Assembly (NCBI RefSeq): GCF_003627995.1
Contig: NZ_CP032707.1
Location: forward strand, 1,602,501-1,666,500
Source: Brevundimonas naejangsanensis
Lineage (GTDB): Bacteria; Pseudomonadota; Alphaproteobacteria; Caulobacterales; Caulobacteraceae
Reading direction: 5' to 3'
DNA length: 64,000 nucleotides
Shown here: one piece after another, positions 51,070 through 61,036 of the stretch
Layout: each line of letters starts with the position of its first letter
Numbering within the stretch: the first letter of the stretch is position 1
Translations under genes and position numbers: made by a program
Notes under the pieces: generated by a model
Told to the model about the DNA's origin: nothing
Databases searched by the model: none
Seen by the model: the letters and a program-made list of their open reading frames with translations, nothing else

Positions 51070-53129
51070 CAGCGCGGTTTCCTTCCCAGCGGCACGAAGC
51101 GGATGGCCTGGCCGCCGCCGGGGGCCAGGTTCAGCGTCAGCGTATCAGCGGCCGTGACCTCGCGCTGCTCGATGACGATGTCCTCGCGCTTGCCGCGATA
51201 GTCGGCGTCGGGGCCGTCGCGATAGATTTCGGCGCGATAGCGGCGGCCGGCGTCCAGGAAGGTCAGCGGCGCGGCCAGGCTGCGCGGATGCTCGTCGGTG
51301 ACGGCGCCCAGAGCCCAGACGTCGGAGTTGCGGTCCTTGCGGGCGATGGTGACGAAGTCGCCGATCTCGCCGTTCAGCACGCGGGTCTCGGCCCAGTCGA
51401 CCGGCACGTCCTTGATGAACTGGAAGGGGCCAGGGTTGGCCTCGTAGTGGACCAGCAGGTCGGCGGCCATCTGCAGCGGGCTGTAGATGACGACATAGAG
51501 GGCCAGCTGCTTGGCCCAGGTGGTCTGGATGCCGCCGGGACTGCGCGTCTCCATGCCGAAGATGCCGGGGGTGTAGTCCATCGGCCCGGCCAGCAGGCGG
51601 GTGAAGACCAGGTTGGCCTCGTGCTCGGGCGGGTTGCCCGGCTGGCCCCAGGCGCTGAACTCCATGCCGCGCGCGCCTTCGCGGGTAATCATGTTGGGAT
51701 AGGTGCGGCGCAGGCCCGTGTCCTTGAACGGCTCGTGAGCGTTGACGGCGATCTGATGTTTCGCCGCCGCCTCGATGACGCGCATGTGGTGCTGGGCCAG
51801 GGGCTGGCTCTCGTGCCAGGCCATGACCGAGCCGCCGCCCGGCGCGGCCACCCGCGCGCCGCCGGCGTCGGCGACATAGCCGGTTTTCACCGAATGCATG
51901 CCCAGCCGCTGATAGAGGGCGAAGCCCGCCTCCATCTGCTGCTCATAGTGGTAGGCGTTGCCGCCGGTCTCGTGGTGGCCGATCAGCTGGACGCCCTTGG
52001 AGCGGGCGTGGGCGGTGACGCGCTCGATGTCGAAGTCGGGATAGGTCTCGGTGAAGCTGTAGTCCGCGCCGTTGCCGAACCAGTCGCCGTCCCAGCCCTT
52101 GTTCCAGCCCTCGACCAGCACCCCGCCGAAGCCGTGCCGGGCGGCGAAGTCCACGTGCTTGATGGCGTTCTCGGTGGTGGCGCCGTGCTTGGGCCCCGAG
52201 GCCCAGGACTTCAGCTCCAGGTGCATCTCCCACCAGACGCCGACGTATTTCATCGGCTTGAACCAGCTGACGTCGCCCAGCTTGTTGGGCTCGTTCAGGT
52301 TCAGGATCAGGCTGGATTCGACCAGGCCCGCGGCCGTGTCGCTGATCTGCAGGGTGCGCCACGGGGTGTGGAAGGGGGCCTGGCGTTCCACGGCGGCGTT
52401 GGTCAGGCCGGGCGTCAGCTGGGCGCGGAACTTCAGCCTCTCGGCGCGGCGCAGGTTCATCCCCGCATAGTCGATCAGGGCCGCCTCGTGGATCGAGACG
52501 TGCAGGCCGGAATCGCCGCGCACCGTCATCGGCGTCTGGGCGCTGCCGACCGCGTCGATGCGGGTGCGGTTGTAGAGGTATTCCTCGCGGTTCCATTCCC
52601 AGGCCGGGATCCACCAGGCCTCGCCGTCCTCGGCCAGGTTGAACTCGGTCAGTTCGGCGCCGATGCGGACCGTCTTCAGCCCGTCCTGCTCGGGGAATTC
52701 GTAGCGGAAGCCCAGGCCGTCGTCATACAGGCGCCAGACCACGTCGAAGCGGCGGCCGAGCGCCGTCTTCTCGACGAAGGAGACGCGCCATTCGTTGTAG
52801 TGGTTGCGCACGTAGCGGCGCTCGCCCCAGGGCTGCTCCCAGGTCTCGTCGACCGTGACCGGCCGGGCGGCGCTCAGGGTCATGTTGCGCTCCAGCATGG
52901 GCGCGTCGGTCAGCAGGAAGCCCAGCCAGGAGGCCTCGACCACCGGACGGCCCAGGCGGCTGACCGAATAGGTCGGGCGGCCGTCGTTGTCGGTGGCCAT
53001 CTCGACCGTCAGCACCCCGCCGGGCGAAGAGGCGCGCACGGCGTTCGCGGACGACTGGGCCATGGCGGGCGCGCCGAAGGCGAGGGCCGAGACGGTGCCC
53101 AGGGCCAGGAAGGAGCGACGCTTCAACAT
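51069..53129 (-). CDS. GH97 alpha-glucosidase (SusB-like), exported
   Basis: 686 residues. Signal MLKRRSFLALGTVSALAFGA has a twin-arginine-like start. The N-terminal beta-sandwich and TIM-barrel of GH97 are followed by the FTRLLAGPMDYTPGIFGMET region. The HSVKTGYV segment has glycine where retaining GH97 enzymes carry a nucleophile aspartate, pointing to the inverting alpha-glucoside type; this reading is from memory of the family and is inference. First gene of the operon with MalY, esterase and GH15, divergent from malI. Confidence 0.92.
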   Translation of the reverse strand: MLKRRSFLALGTVSALAFGAPAMAQSSANAVRASSPGGVLTVEMATDNDGRPTYSVSRLGRPVVEASWLGFLLTDAPMLERNMTLSAARPVTVDETWEQPWGERRYVRNHYNEWRVSFVEKTALGRRFDVVWRLYDDGLGFRYEFPEQDGLKTVRIGAELTEFNLAEDGEAWWIPAWEWNREEYLYNRTRIDAVGSAQTPMTVRGDSGLHVSIHEAALIDYAGMNLRRAERLKFRAQLTPGLTNAAVERQAPFHTPWRTLQISDTAAGLVESSLILNLNEPNKLGDVSWFKPMKYVGVWWEMHLELKSWASGPKHGATTENAIKHVDFAARHGFGGVLVEGWNKGWDGDWFGNGADYSFTETYPDFDIERVTAHARSKGVQLIGHHETGGNAYHYEQQMEAGFALYQRLGMHSVKTGYVADAGGARVAAPGGGSVMAWHESQPLAQHHMRVIEAAAKHQIAVNAHEPFKDTGLRRTYPNMITREGARGMEFSAWGQPGNPPEHEANLVFTRLLAGPMDYTPGIFGMETRSPGGIQTTWAKQLALYVVIYSPLQMAADLLVHYEANPGPFQFIKDVPVDWAETRVLNGEIGDFVTIARKDRNSDVWALGAVTDEHPRSLAAPLTFLDAGRRYRAEIYRDGPDADYRGKREDIVIEQREVTAADTLTLNLAPGGGQAIRFVPLGRKPR

Positions 53130-53194
53130 CAGGGAGTGATCCTTGCACAGAGGCTCTTGTCAGGCGCCGTTTGATGGGCGCATGAGAGAGCAAG

Positions 53195-53213
53195 ATTTGC
53201 AGCAAATTTTGCA
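53195..53213. promoter_or_regulatory. MalI operator candidate 1, GH97 / malI intergenic region
   Basis: ATTTGCAGCAAATTTTGCA: two TTTGCA units spaced 12 bp, enclosing the palindrome GCAAA-T-TTTGC. It is 66 bp upstream of the GH97 start and 27 bp upstream of the chosen malI start, so it can regulate both. Confidence 0.6.
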
Positions 53214-53239
53214 GCATGAGATTTCGGAGTCCGCGACCC

Positions 53240-54253
53240 GTGAGCCGCAAGTCCACGCGACTGGAAGACCTGGCCCGGCTGGCGGGGGTGTCCATCTCGA
53301 CCGCCTCGCGGGCGCTGAACGACCATCCGGCGGTCAACGACCGGACCAAGCAGCTGATCTGGAAGCTGGCGCGCGAGCACGACTATCCGTTCCGCCGCTA
53401 CATGCCCGCCGGGCCGATCGGGGCCGAGGCGACCATCGCCCTGGTCGTGCCGCGCCCGCAGGGGCGCGAAGGGCGGCTCAGCGATCCCTTCTTCCTGGAG
53501 TTGCTGGCCGGGGTGGGCGAGGCGGCGCGCGAGCGCGGCTGCGATCTGATCATCAGCCACCTGGCGCCCGCCACCTATGAGGACGTGGCCGCGGCCATGA
53601 CCACCAGCCGGGCTGACGGGGTCATCTTCCTGGGCCAGAGCACCCTGCACGCGGCCTTCAACCGCATGGTCGAGACCGAGGCGCGCTTCGTCGTCTGGGG
53701 CGCCGAACTGCCGGACCAGCTCTATTGCTCGATCGGCTCGGACAACATCCACGGCGGGCGCCGCGCGACGCTGCACCTGGCCCGCCTGGGCCGCAAACGC
53801 ATCGTCTTCCTGGGCGACCTGGACCCGCCCGAGTCCATGCAGCGCCACCGCGGCTACCTCGAGGCCCTGGAAGGGGCGGGGCTGGCGGTCGATCCGGACC
53901 TGATCGTCGACGCCCATTTCGAGGTGGAATCGGCCGAGGCCTCGGTGGAGTCCCTGATCCGGCGCGGCGTCGCCTTCGACGGCGTGGTCTGCGCCAGCGA
54001 CCAGATCGCCCTGGGCGCGGTGCGCGCCCTGCTGAACGCCGGGCGCCGCGTGCCCGAGGACGTCTCCGTCATCGGCTTCGACAACGTGCCCTTCAGCCGC
54101 TACTCGCGCCCGGCCCTGTCGACCATCGCCCAGGACACGATGAAGGCCGGGCGGCTGATGGTGTCCAAGCTGCTGGACCACGCCGGCCAGACGGTCGGCC
54201 GGTCCGAGCGGGTGCCGACCGAGCTGATCGTGCGCGAAAGCTGCGGCGGCTGA
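53240..54253 (+). CDS. malI: LacI-family repressor of the maltodextrin locus
   Basis: 337 residues from the GTG at 53240. This start is chosen because it follows GGAG at 10-bp spacing and gives the usual short N-terminus before the LacI helix-turn-helix (RLEDLARLAGVSISTASRAL). The ATG at 53216 would overlap the operator and lacks a ribosome site. The periplasmic-binding-like core (YLEALEGAGLAVDP, VSVIGFDNVPFSRYSRPALS) binds the inducer, likely maltose or a product. The position between the two mal operons matches Caulobacter malI. Confidence 0.92.
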   Translation: MSRKSTRLEDLARLAGVSISTASRALNDHPAVNDRTKQLIWKLAREHDYPFRRYMPAGPIGAEATIALVVPRPQGREGRLSDPFFLELLAGVGEAARERGCDLIISHLAPATYEDVAAAMTTSRADGVIFLGQSTLHAAFNRMVETEARFVVWGAELPDQLYCSIGSDNIHGGRRATLHLARLGRKRIVFLGDLDPPESMQRHRGYLEALEGAGLAVDPDLIVDAHFEVESAEASVESLIRRGVAFDGVVCASDQIALGAVRALLNAGRRVPEDVSVIGFDNVPFSRYSRPALSTIAQDTMKAGRLMVSKLLDHAGQTVGRSERVPTELIVRESCGG

Positions 54254-54260
54254 CCCCACC

Positions 54261-55895
54261 TCAGCCCGCGTCCTTGCGCAGCAGCACGCCGCCCAGCGGG
54301 GGCAGGACGCCCGGCCGGGCCGCATCCAGATTGACCGCGTCGACGACGGCGTAGCCTTCGGGCGCGCGCCAGGCCTGCGCCTCGTGGCCCAGGTTGAAGG
54401 CGGCCAGCAGGGCCTCGTCCGCGCCCTCGCGGGTGAAGACCAGGACCGGCTCGGTCGCGAGCACCGCCATGGCGCCCGTCTTCAGCGCCGGATGGGCGCG
54501 GCGCAGGGCCAGGATGCGGCGCGCGGCGTGCAGCATGGAGGTCGGATCGGCCTCCTGGGCGTCCACCGCCATCGCCGGGTGGCGCGGGTCGATCGGCAGC
54601 CAGGGCTCGACGCTCGAGAAGCCGGCGAAGGGGGCGTCGGCCGACCACGGCATGGGGGTGCGGGCGCCGTCGCGACCCAGGGTCTGGGGCCAGTTGGCGA
54701 TGGCCTCGGGGTCGACCAGCCGCTCGAACGGCACCTCGCCCTGGGGCAGGCCCAGCTCCTCGCCGTAATAGACGAAGACGTTGCCGCGCAGGCTGACCAG
54801 CAGCAGCATCAGCATCTCGGCCAGCCGGCGCTCGTCGCGGCCCTCGGCCCAGCGCGAGACGGCGCGCGGCGCGTCGTGGTTGGAGAAGGTCCAGGACGGC
54901 CAGCCCTCGCCCGCGTCGCCGGGCCACATGGCCGCGCCCGCCTGCACCAGGTCGACGACCAGCCTCTGGGCGTAGAGGTAGAGGAAGCCGTAGGCGCTGT
55001 GCAGATGACGGCCGTCGGCCGTGTATTCCTTCATCTCGCGGTCGGCGTGGTCGCCGCCGACCTCGGCCACGGTGAAGCGGCCGTCGCCGTAGCTGTCGGT
55101 CAGGGCCCGCACCCGCTCCAGGAACAGGATGATGTCGGGGTGGGACTGGTTGTAGATCTTGTCCTGGAAGTCGAACGGCCGTGTCCGCTTGCCGCCCGCC
55201 GGGAAGGCCGGATTGTCCTTCAGCGACGGGTCGTTGATCATGAAGTTGACGGCGTCCAGGCGGAAGCCGTCGACGCCCCGGTCCAGCCAGAACTTGCCGG
55301 CGGCCAGAAGCGCGTCCTGCACCGCCGGATTGCGGCCGTTCAGCTGCGGCTGCTCGGGCAGGAAGTTGTGCTGGTAGTACTGGCCGCGCCGTGCGTCCCA
55401 GGTCCAGCCCGGCCCGCCGAAGACGGACTGCCAGTTGTTCGGCGGCGAGCCGTCGGCCTTGGCGTCGGCCCAGACGTACCAGTCGGCGTAAGGGTTGGCG
55501 CGGTCCTGACGGCTGGCCTTGAACCATTCGTGCTGGTCCGAGGTGTGCGACCAGACCTGGTCGACGATGATCTTCAGCCCCAGAGCGTGGGCCTTCTCCA
55601 CCAGCCGGTCGAAGTCGGCCAGGGTCCCGAACACCGGATCGACGTCGCAGTAGTCGGCCACGTCATAGCCGAAGTCCTTCATCGGCGAGGTGTAGAAGGG
55701 CGAGATCCACACCGCATCCACGCCCAGGGAGGCGATGTGGTCCAGGTGCGCCGTGACGCCGTTCAGGTCGCCGACGCCGTCGCCGTCGGTGTCGGCGAAG
55801 CTGCGCGGATAGACCTGATAGACGACGGCGCCGCGCCACCAGTCCTGATGGGCCTGGTCGGGAGAGGGGACGACGGGGAGGGTCGCGAGGGTCAC
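54261..55895 (-). CDS. aglA: GH13 alpha-glucosidase, cytoplasmic
   Basis: 544 residues with no signal peptide, so it is intracellular. GH13 triad: nucleophile Asp214 (GFRLDAV), acid/base Glu278 (TVAEVGG) and Asp341 (SNHDAPR). The QVYPRSFADTDGDGVGDLNG N-terminus is typical of oligo-1,6-glucosidase/alpha-glucosidase subfamilies. It splits imported maltose to glucose. It starts with GTG, directly after the TAA of the amylase gene (TAAGTG), with AAAGG as ribosome site. Confidence 0.93.
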   Translation of the reverse strand: MTLATLPVVPSPDQAHQDWWRGAVVYQVYPRSFADTDGDGVGDLNGVTAHLDHIASLGVDAVWISPFYTSPMKDFGYDVADYCDVDPVFGTLADFDRLVEKAHALGLKIIVDQVWSHTSDQHEWFKASRQDRANPYADWYVWADAKADGSPPNNWQSVFGGPGWTWDARRGQYYQHNFLPEQPQLNGRNPAVQDALLAAGKFWLDRGVDGFRLDAVNFMINDPSLKDNPAFPAGGKRTRPFDFQDKIYNQSHPDIILFLERVRALTDSYGDGRFTVAEVGGDHADREMKEYTADGRHLHSAYGFLYLYAQRLVVDLVQAGAAMWPGDAGEGWPSWTFSNHDAPRAVSRWAEGRDERRLAEMLMLLLVSLRGNVFVYYGEELGLPQGEVPFERLVDPEAIANWPQTLGRDGARTPMPWSADAPFAGFSSVEPWLPIDPRHPAMAVDAQEADPTSMLHAARRILALRRAHPALKTGAMAVLATEPVLVFTREGADEALLAAFNLGHEAQAWRAPEGYAVVDAVNLDAARPGVLPPLGGVLLRKDAG

Positions 55896-57755
55896 TTACT
55901 GGGCGCCTTTGGAAACGCAGATCATGTAGTCGAGCGGCGGCACGCTGACGCGGACGACGCCGGGGGCGACGGATTGGGCGGGGCAGGCGCCGCGGCTGGC
56001 GCTCCAGCCGGTCGAGGCCGGATCGACCGCGACATTGGCGGTCAGGGGCGTCGTGCCGGTGTTGAACACCACCAGGGTTTCGCCGGCCTGACCCGCTTCG
56101 GCGCGGGTGAAGGCGAACAGGCCGGGTTCCTCGGCGGCGGCGCGCACCGTCTGCAGGCCGCGACGCAGGGCCGGGTCGGCGGCGCGCAGCCGCGCCATCT
56201 CGGCGATGGCCTGGTAGAGCGGCGCCTGGCGGTCATAGGGATCGCGCAGGCCGCCGATGCGCTGTTCGGCGCGGTAGCTGGGAACCTGGCCGTCCCACAT
56301 GTCCTGGCGTCCGCCGCCGTAGCCGCCGCCGCCGGCGAAGCCCTGCTCGTCGCCGTAGTAGAGGGTCGGCACGCCCCGGCTGAACATCATCAGGGCGTGG
56401 GCCAGGGTCGTGCGGGCCAGAAGTTCCTGATCAGAGGCCTGCGGGTGGGCCTTGAGCACGAAGCCGCCGATGCGGCCCATGTCATGGTTGCCCAGGAAGG
56501 TCGGCAGGTGCAGGGCGGCCTCGGCCCCGCCTTCGTACAGGGCGTCGGCGGCGAACATCGTCGCCAGGGCGTCCGGCGCCTTGGCCCCGTTGGCCACGTC
56601 GGTGGCGACCGACTGGAAGGCGAAGTCGAGGACGGCGGGCAGCTTGTCCACCCGCGTGTGCCGCGCCAGCGCCGCCGGGTCGTGATCATAGACCTCGCCG
56701 AAGACGTGGAAGTTGGGGATGCCGCGCGCCTTGGCCCGCTCCATGATAGCCGGGACGAAAGCCTGCCAGAACTCGGGGTTCACGTGCTTGGCGGTGTCGA
56801 TGCGGAAGCCGTCGATGCCGTAGTCGTCGATCCAGTCGCCGAAGATCTCGATCATGCCCTGAACCACGCGCGGGTTCTCGGTGAACAGGTCGTCCAGCCC
56901 GGCGAAGTCGCCGTGGGTCGAGCTTTCGCCGCGGAAGGTGGAGTCGCCCCGGTTGTGATAGAGCAGCGGATCGTTCAGCCAGGCGGGGACTTTCACCGTC
57001 TCCTCGCCCGCCGGGATGTAGGGGGTGTAGGCCCAGGTCGGATCGGTCAGCTTGGCGAAGTCCTCGGCGCCGCCGTCGCCCCGGAAGCCGTCGTTGATCG
57101 GCGCGCCGTCGACCCCGCCCTTGCGGGTCCAGGGATAGTCGGCGACCGAACGGTAGGCGCAGTCGTTTTCCGGGCATTCGCGATACTGGATCACGTCGGC
57201 CGTGTGGTTGGTGACGATGTCCAGATAGACCTTCATGCCGCGCGCATGGGCGGCCTCAACCAGGGCCTTCATCGTCTCCGGCTCGCCGAAGTGCGGGTCG
57301 GGGCGGGTGAAGTCGGTGATCCAGTAGCCGTGAAAGCCCGCCATGGGGCGGCCGACCGTGGGCTGCACCGGCTTGTTCTTGAAGATGGGGGCCATCCAGA
57401 TGGCCGTGGCGCCCAGTCCCTGGATGTAGTCCAGCTTCTGGATGATCCCGGCCAGGTCGCCGCCGTGGTAAAATTCTGGATTGGCCGGGTCGAAGCCGCT
57501 GACCAGGCGGTCGGGGGCGTAGCCGCCGTGATCATTGGCCGCATCGCCGTTGGCGAAGCGGTCGGGCAGCAGGAAGTAGATCACCTCGTCCTGCGGCGGA
57601 CGCTGGCGGAAGGCCTCGGCAGACGCAGGCGCGGCGACGGGACGGGCGGAGGCGGTCGGGGCGGCGATCAGGCCCGGGGCCAGGCCCGCGATCAGGAGCG
57701 TCAGGGCCGAAGCGGCGCCGGACAGGCGACGTTGGCGGCGAGATATGCGGGCCAT
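55896..57755 (-). CDS. GH13 alpha-amylase or maltodextrinase, exported
   Basis: 619 residues. Signal MARISRRQRRLSGAASALTL with a hydrophobic core and Ala-X-Ala end. Triad: Asp320 (GFRIDTAKH), Glu354 (VFGEVYD), Asp425 (LGNHDMG). The C-terminal domain C ends DYMICVS. It would cut dextrins in the periplasm or outside the cell. It is the first gene of an operon with aglA and is divergent from the malA receptor gene. Confidence 0.92.
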   Translation of the reverse strand: MARISRRQRRLSGAASALTLLIAGLAPGLIAAPTASARPVAAPASAEAFRQRPPQDEVIYFLLPDRFANGDAANDHGGYAPDRLVSGFDPANPEFYHGGDLAGIIQKLDYIQGLGATAIWMAPIFKNKPVQPTVGRPMAGFHGYWITDFTRPDPHFGEPETMKALVEAAHARGMKVYLDIVTNHTADVIQYRECPENDCAYRSVADYPWTRKGGVDGAPINDGFRGDGGAEDFAKLTDPTWAYTPYIPAGEETVKVPAWLNDPLLYHNRGDSTFRGESSTHGDFAGLDDLFTENPRVVQGMIEIFGDWIDDYGIDGFRIDTAKHVNPEFWQAFVPAIMERAKARGIPNFHVFGEVYDHDPAALARHTRVDKLPAVLDFAFQSVATDVANGAKAPDALATMFAADALYEGGAEAALHLPTFLGNHDMGRIGGFVLKAHPQASDQELLARTTLAHALMMFSRGVPTLYYGDEQGFAGGGGYGGGRQDMWDGQVPSYRAEQRIGGLRDPYDRQAPLYQAIAEMARLRAADPALRRGLQTVRAAAEEPGLFAFTRAEAGQAGETLVVFNTGTTPLTANVAVDPASTGWSASRGACPAQSVAPGVVRVSVPPLDYMICVSKGAQ

Positions 57756-57805
57756 GACGGTCCCCTCCCATGTCCTGCCGAGGCGATGCGCTGCCGCCTC
57801 AGTCT

Positions 57806-57822
57806 ATTTGCAAGTTTTTGCA
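57806..57822. promoter_or_regulatory. MalI operator candidate 2, amylase promoter
   Basis: ATTTGCAAGTTTTTGCA: TTTGCA units spaced 10 bp, enclosing TGCAA-GTTT-TTGCA. It is 51 bp upstream of the amylase start. Confidence 0.6.
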
Positions 57823-57968
57823 GCCCATGTTCAGGCCTGTCAACCGTCTCATGATCCGGGTTTCCTTGCGCTTTCGGCCATGTTGCGCCGCAACGCGGGC
57901 GGACTAGAGGCTCGCAGGCGGCGTGGCGGAGGGGTTTCGGATATTACCGGCTTGCCAGCTTGTCACAG

Positions 57969-57985
57969 ATTTGCATAGATTTGCG
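57969..57985. promoter_or_regulatory. MalI operator candidate 3, malA promoter
   Basis: ATTTGCATAGATTTGCG: the same ATTTGCA unit repeated after 10 bp with one mismatch in the second copy. It is 44 bp upstream of the receptor start. Confidence 0.55.
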
Positions 57986-58028
57986 CGATCGCTCCCGCAG
58001 AGGGGCGACGACCCATTGGGAGGATGAG

Positions 58029-60866
58029 ATGAATCCTGGCTTCACCCGGCGCGCGCGCCTCATGTCCGGCGGCGCGCTCGGCGTCGTCCTCACCCTGGCC
58101 CTGGGCGGCGTCGCCCAGGCGCAAAGCACGGCGCCGCGCGACGAGCAGGCGACCCAGGTCGACGAGATCGTCGTCACCGGCATCCGCCGCTCGATCGAGG
58201 CCTCGATCTCGGCCAAGGCCAACAACACCTCCATCGTCGAGGTCGTCTCGGCCGAGGACATCGGCAAGCTGCCGGACGTCTCCATCGCCGAATCCCTGGC
58301 GCGCCTGCCGGGCGTCACCTCGCAGCGCCTGGACGGGCGCAGCCAGCTGATCTCGATCCGCGGCCTGGGCCCGGACTTCACCACCGCCCTGCTGAACGGG
58401 CGCGAGATGGTCACGACCGGCGACAACCGCGGCGTCGAGTTCGACCAGTTCCCCTCGGAAATGATGGCCAGCGTCGTGGTCTATAAGACCCCCGACGCGG
58501 CCCTGATCGGTCAGGGCCTGGCCGGCACGGTCGACATGCGGACCATCCGCCCGCTGGACTACGGCCGCCGCGCCATCGTCGCCAACGCCCGCTATGAGTG
58601 GAACGACATCGGCGCCCTGAACGCGGGCACCACCGACCACGGCCAGCGCTACACCCTGAGCTATGTCGACCAGTTCGCCGACGACACCATCGGCGTGGCC
58701 CTGGGCTATGCCCATATGTCGTCGCCGTATCAGTCCGAGCGCTTCAACGCCTGGGGCTATCCGACCTACAGCGACGGCAACCTGCTGACCGGCGGGGTCA
58801 AGCCCTACGTCATGTCGTCGGAGCTGGAGCGCGACGGCTACATGGGCGTGCTGGAATGGCGCCCGAACGACCGCTTCCATTCGACGATCGACGCCTTCTA
58901 TTCGGAGTTCAAGAACACCCAGGTTCTGCGCGGCATCGAGTTCCCGCTGGCCTGGGGCGGCATGGCCGAGAGCCCGAACCGCGATCCGGGTGCCACGCCG
59001 CCGGTTCTGGGCGGCTGTGAGATCACCGGCAATGTGCTGACCCCGAACGTCTGCCGTCCCGGCCCGTCGCTGCGTCCCGGCTACACCGTCGAGGACGGCC
59101 TGATCGTCGCCGGCACCTGGGACAACATCAAGGGCGTGGTCCGCAACGACCTGAACAAGCGCGACAGCAACATCACGGCCATCGGCTGGAACACCGCGTT
59201 CGTCGCCAACGACGACTGGTCGTTCAACCTGGACCTGAACTACTCCAAGGTCGAGCGCAGCGACGTCATCCTGGAGACCAACGCCGGCACCGGCCGCAAC
59301 ATCAACGGCGCGCTGGACACCCTGGGCTTCGAGCTGACCAGCGACGGGGTGACGCGCTTCACCAGCCAGCTGAACTACGCCGATCCGAACCTGATCAAGA
59401 TCACCAGCCCGCAGGGCTGGGGCGGCGACGTCATCCCCGGCGGCCAGGCCGGCTACATGAACACGCCGTCCATCGAGGACGAGATCAAGGCCGCCCGCTT
59501 CGCCGGCCGTCGTGAGCTGCACCAGAGCCCGTTCGGCTCGATCGACTTCGGCGTGAACTACTCCCAGCGCCAGAAGACCTTCGACAACAACCAGTTCTAT
59601 CTGGCCGTGCCCGGCGGCGGCGACCTGGCCATCCCGGCCGAATTCCTGCTGGCGCCGACCGACCTGGGCTACCTCGGCATCTCCCAGGTGATCAGCTACG
59701 ACGCCCTGGGCGTGATCAACAGCGGCGCCCTGGCCAAGGTGCGCAACCCCAACGCCGACGTGCTGTCGGGCAACTGGGAAGTCACGGAAAAGGTCACCAC
59801 CGCCTATATCCGCGCCAACGTCGACCACAACCTGTTCGGCCGACCGCTGACCGGCAACGTCGGCATCCAGGCGGTCTATACGGACCAGTCCTCGACCGGC
59901 TTCTCGGCCGAGCAGCTGGGGCAGGGCGTGGCGCGCACCACGGCCGTGTCCGGCGGGACCGACTATCTTGAGATCCTGCCCAGCGCCAACTTCATCCTGG
60001 AGACGGGCGACGACCTGTTCGTGCGCTTCGCCGTGGCCCGCACCCTCGCCCGGCCGCGCATGGACGACATGCGCGCCTCGCGCAACTACAGCTACAACCC
60101 CGCCTTTGCCCAGTCCGGCGACATCAACCGCTCGCCGTGGAGCGGCAGCGGCGGCAATCCGCACCTGAAGCCCTTCATCGCCGACGTGGCCGACATCTCC
60201 ATCGAGAAATACTTCGCCAACCGGCGCGGCTATGTCTCGCTGGCCGGCTTCTACAAGCATCTGGAAAGCTATGTCTTCGGCCGCAACCAGATCTTCGACT
60301 TCACCGGCTATCCGATCGGCGCGGGCAACCCCGAGCCGGTGCTGCGCCAGGGCCTGATCCACGCGGCCGACAACGGCGACGGCGGCTGGATCAAGGGGGC
60401 GGAGTTCGCGATCTCGACCCCGTTCGACATCTTCCACCCGATGCTCGACGGCTTCGGCGCCCAGTTGAGCGCCTCCTGGACCGACAGCGAGATCCAGCCT
60501 GATCCGACCCAGGCGCCGACGACCCTGCCGGGCCTGTCGGAGACCGTGGTCAACGCGACGGTCTATTATGAGAAGGACGGCTTCCAGGCGCGCGTCTCGA
60601 ACCGCTATCGCTCCGACTTCCTGGGCGAGGTGGCCGGCTTCGGCAACGGCCGCACCCTGCGTTCGGTCGCCGCCGAAAACGTGATCGACGCCCAGATCGG
60701 CTATGAGTTCCAGTCGGGTCCGGCCGAGGGGCTGTCGATCCTGGCCCAGGTCAACAACCTGACCGACGAGCCGTTCAAGACCTTCGAGAACGGCGACGAA
60801 CGCCGCACCATCGACTTCCAGAAGTACGGCCGCACCTTCCTGGTCGGCGTCAACTACCGCTTCTGA
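58029..60866 (+). CDS. malA: TonB-dependent maltodextrin receptor
   Basis: 945 residues. Signal peptide to about residue 32, then the TonB box DEIVVTG (45-51), plug domain (TSIVEVVSAEDIGKLPDVSI, PGVTSQRLDGRSQLISIRGL) and a 22-strand barrel that ends in an aromatic (VGVNYRF). It moves maltodextrins over the outer membrane using the proton gradient, as MalA does in Caulobacter. GGGAGGATGAG precedes the ATG. An upstream in-frame start at 57960 would overlap the operator and was rejected. Confidence 0.94.
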   Translation: MNPGFTRRARLMSGGALGVVLTLALGGVAQAQSTAPRDEQATQVDEIVVTGIRRSIEASISAKANNTSIVEVVSAEDIGKLPDVSIAESLARLPGVTSQRLDGRSQLISIRGLGPDFTTALLNGREMVTTGDNRGVEFDQFPSEMMASVVVYKTPDAALIGQGLAGTVDMRTIRPLDYGRRAIVANARYEWNDIGALNAGTTDHGQRYTLSYVDQFADDTIGVALGYAHMSSPYQSERFNAWGYPTYSDGNLLTGGVKPYVMSSELERDGYMGVLEWRPNDRFHSTIDAFYSEFKNTQVLRGIEFPLAWGGMAESPNRDPGATPPVLGGCEITGNVLTPNVCRPGPSLRPGYTVEDGLIVAGTWDNIKGVVRNDLNKRDSNITAIGWNTAFVANDDWSFNLDLNYSKVERSDVILETNAGTGRNINGALDTLGFELTSDGVTRFTSQLNYADPNLIKITSPQGWGGDVIPGGQAGYMNTPSIEDEIKAARFAGRRELHQSPFGSIDFGVNYSQRQKTFDNNQFYLAVPGGGDLAIPAEFLLAPTDLGYLGISQVISYDALGVINSGALAKVRNPNADVLSGNWEVTEKVTTAYIRANVDHNLFGRPLTGNVGIQAVYTDQSSTGFSAEQLGQGVARTTAVSGGTDYLEILPSANFILETGDDLFVRFAVARTLARPRMDDMRASRNYSYNPAFAQSGDINRSPWSGSGGNPHLKPFIADVADISIEKYFANRRGYVSLAGFYKHLESYVFGRNQIFDFTGYPIGAGNPEPVLRQGLIHAADNGDGGWIKGAEFAISTPFDIFHPMLDGFGAQLSASWTDSEIQPDPTQAPTTLPGLSETVVNATVYYEKDGFQARVSNRYRSDFLGEVAGFGNGRTLRSVAAENVIDAQIGYEFQSGPAEGLSILAQVNNLTDEPFKTFENGDERRTIDFQKYGRTFLVGVNYRF

Positions 60867-60889
60867 TCCCCTCTCTTCTGAGCGACTGG

Positions 60890-60923
60890 GGGCCGTGTCT
60901 TTCGGGGCCGGCCCCTTCTTTTT
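60890..60923 (+). terminator. Possible terminator after malA
   Basis: GGGGCC / GGCCCC arms (60890-60895 and 60910-60915) followed by TTCTTTTT. The stem is short (6 bp) but the T-run is good. Confidence 0.55.
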
Positions 60924-61036
60924 GCTCGGAGACCACCACGGCGGCGCGCGCCGGCTCTGGACGCCGGGCCGTTCCGCCTAGACAGTTTGGACCTCGGCCG
61001 CGTCCCTGGCGTCGCGGCCCCCTTCGGGAAGCGACC

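Noticed and set aside
54384..57854. A 1156-codon open frame on the plus strand opposite the GH13 genes
   Set aside because: Antisense to two genes with complete catalytic triads; composition is typical of GC-rich shadow frames.
57960..58028. Earlier start for the malA receptor
   Set aside because: It would put the operator candidate inside the gene and add residues before the signal peptide; the ATG at 58029 has a strong ribosome site.
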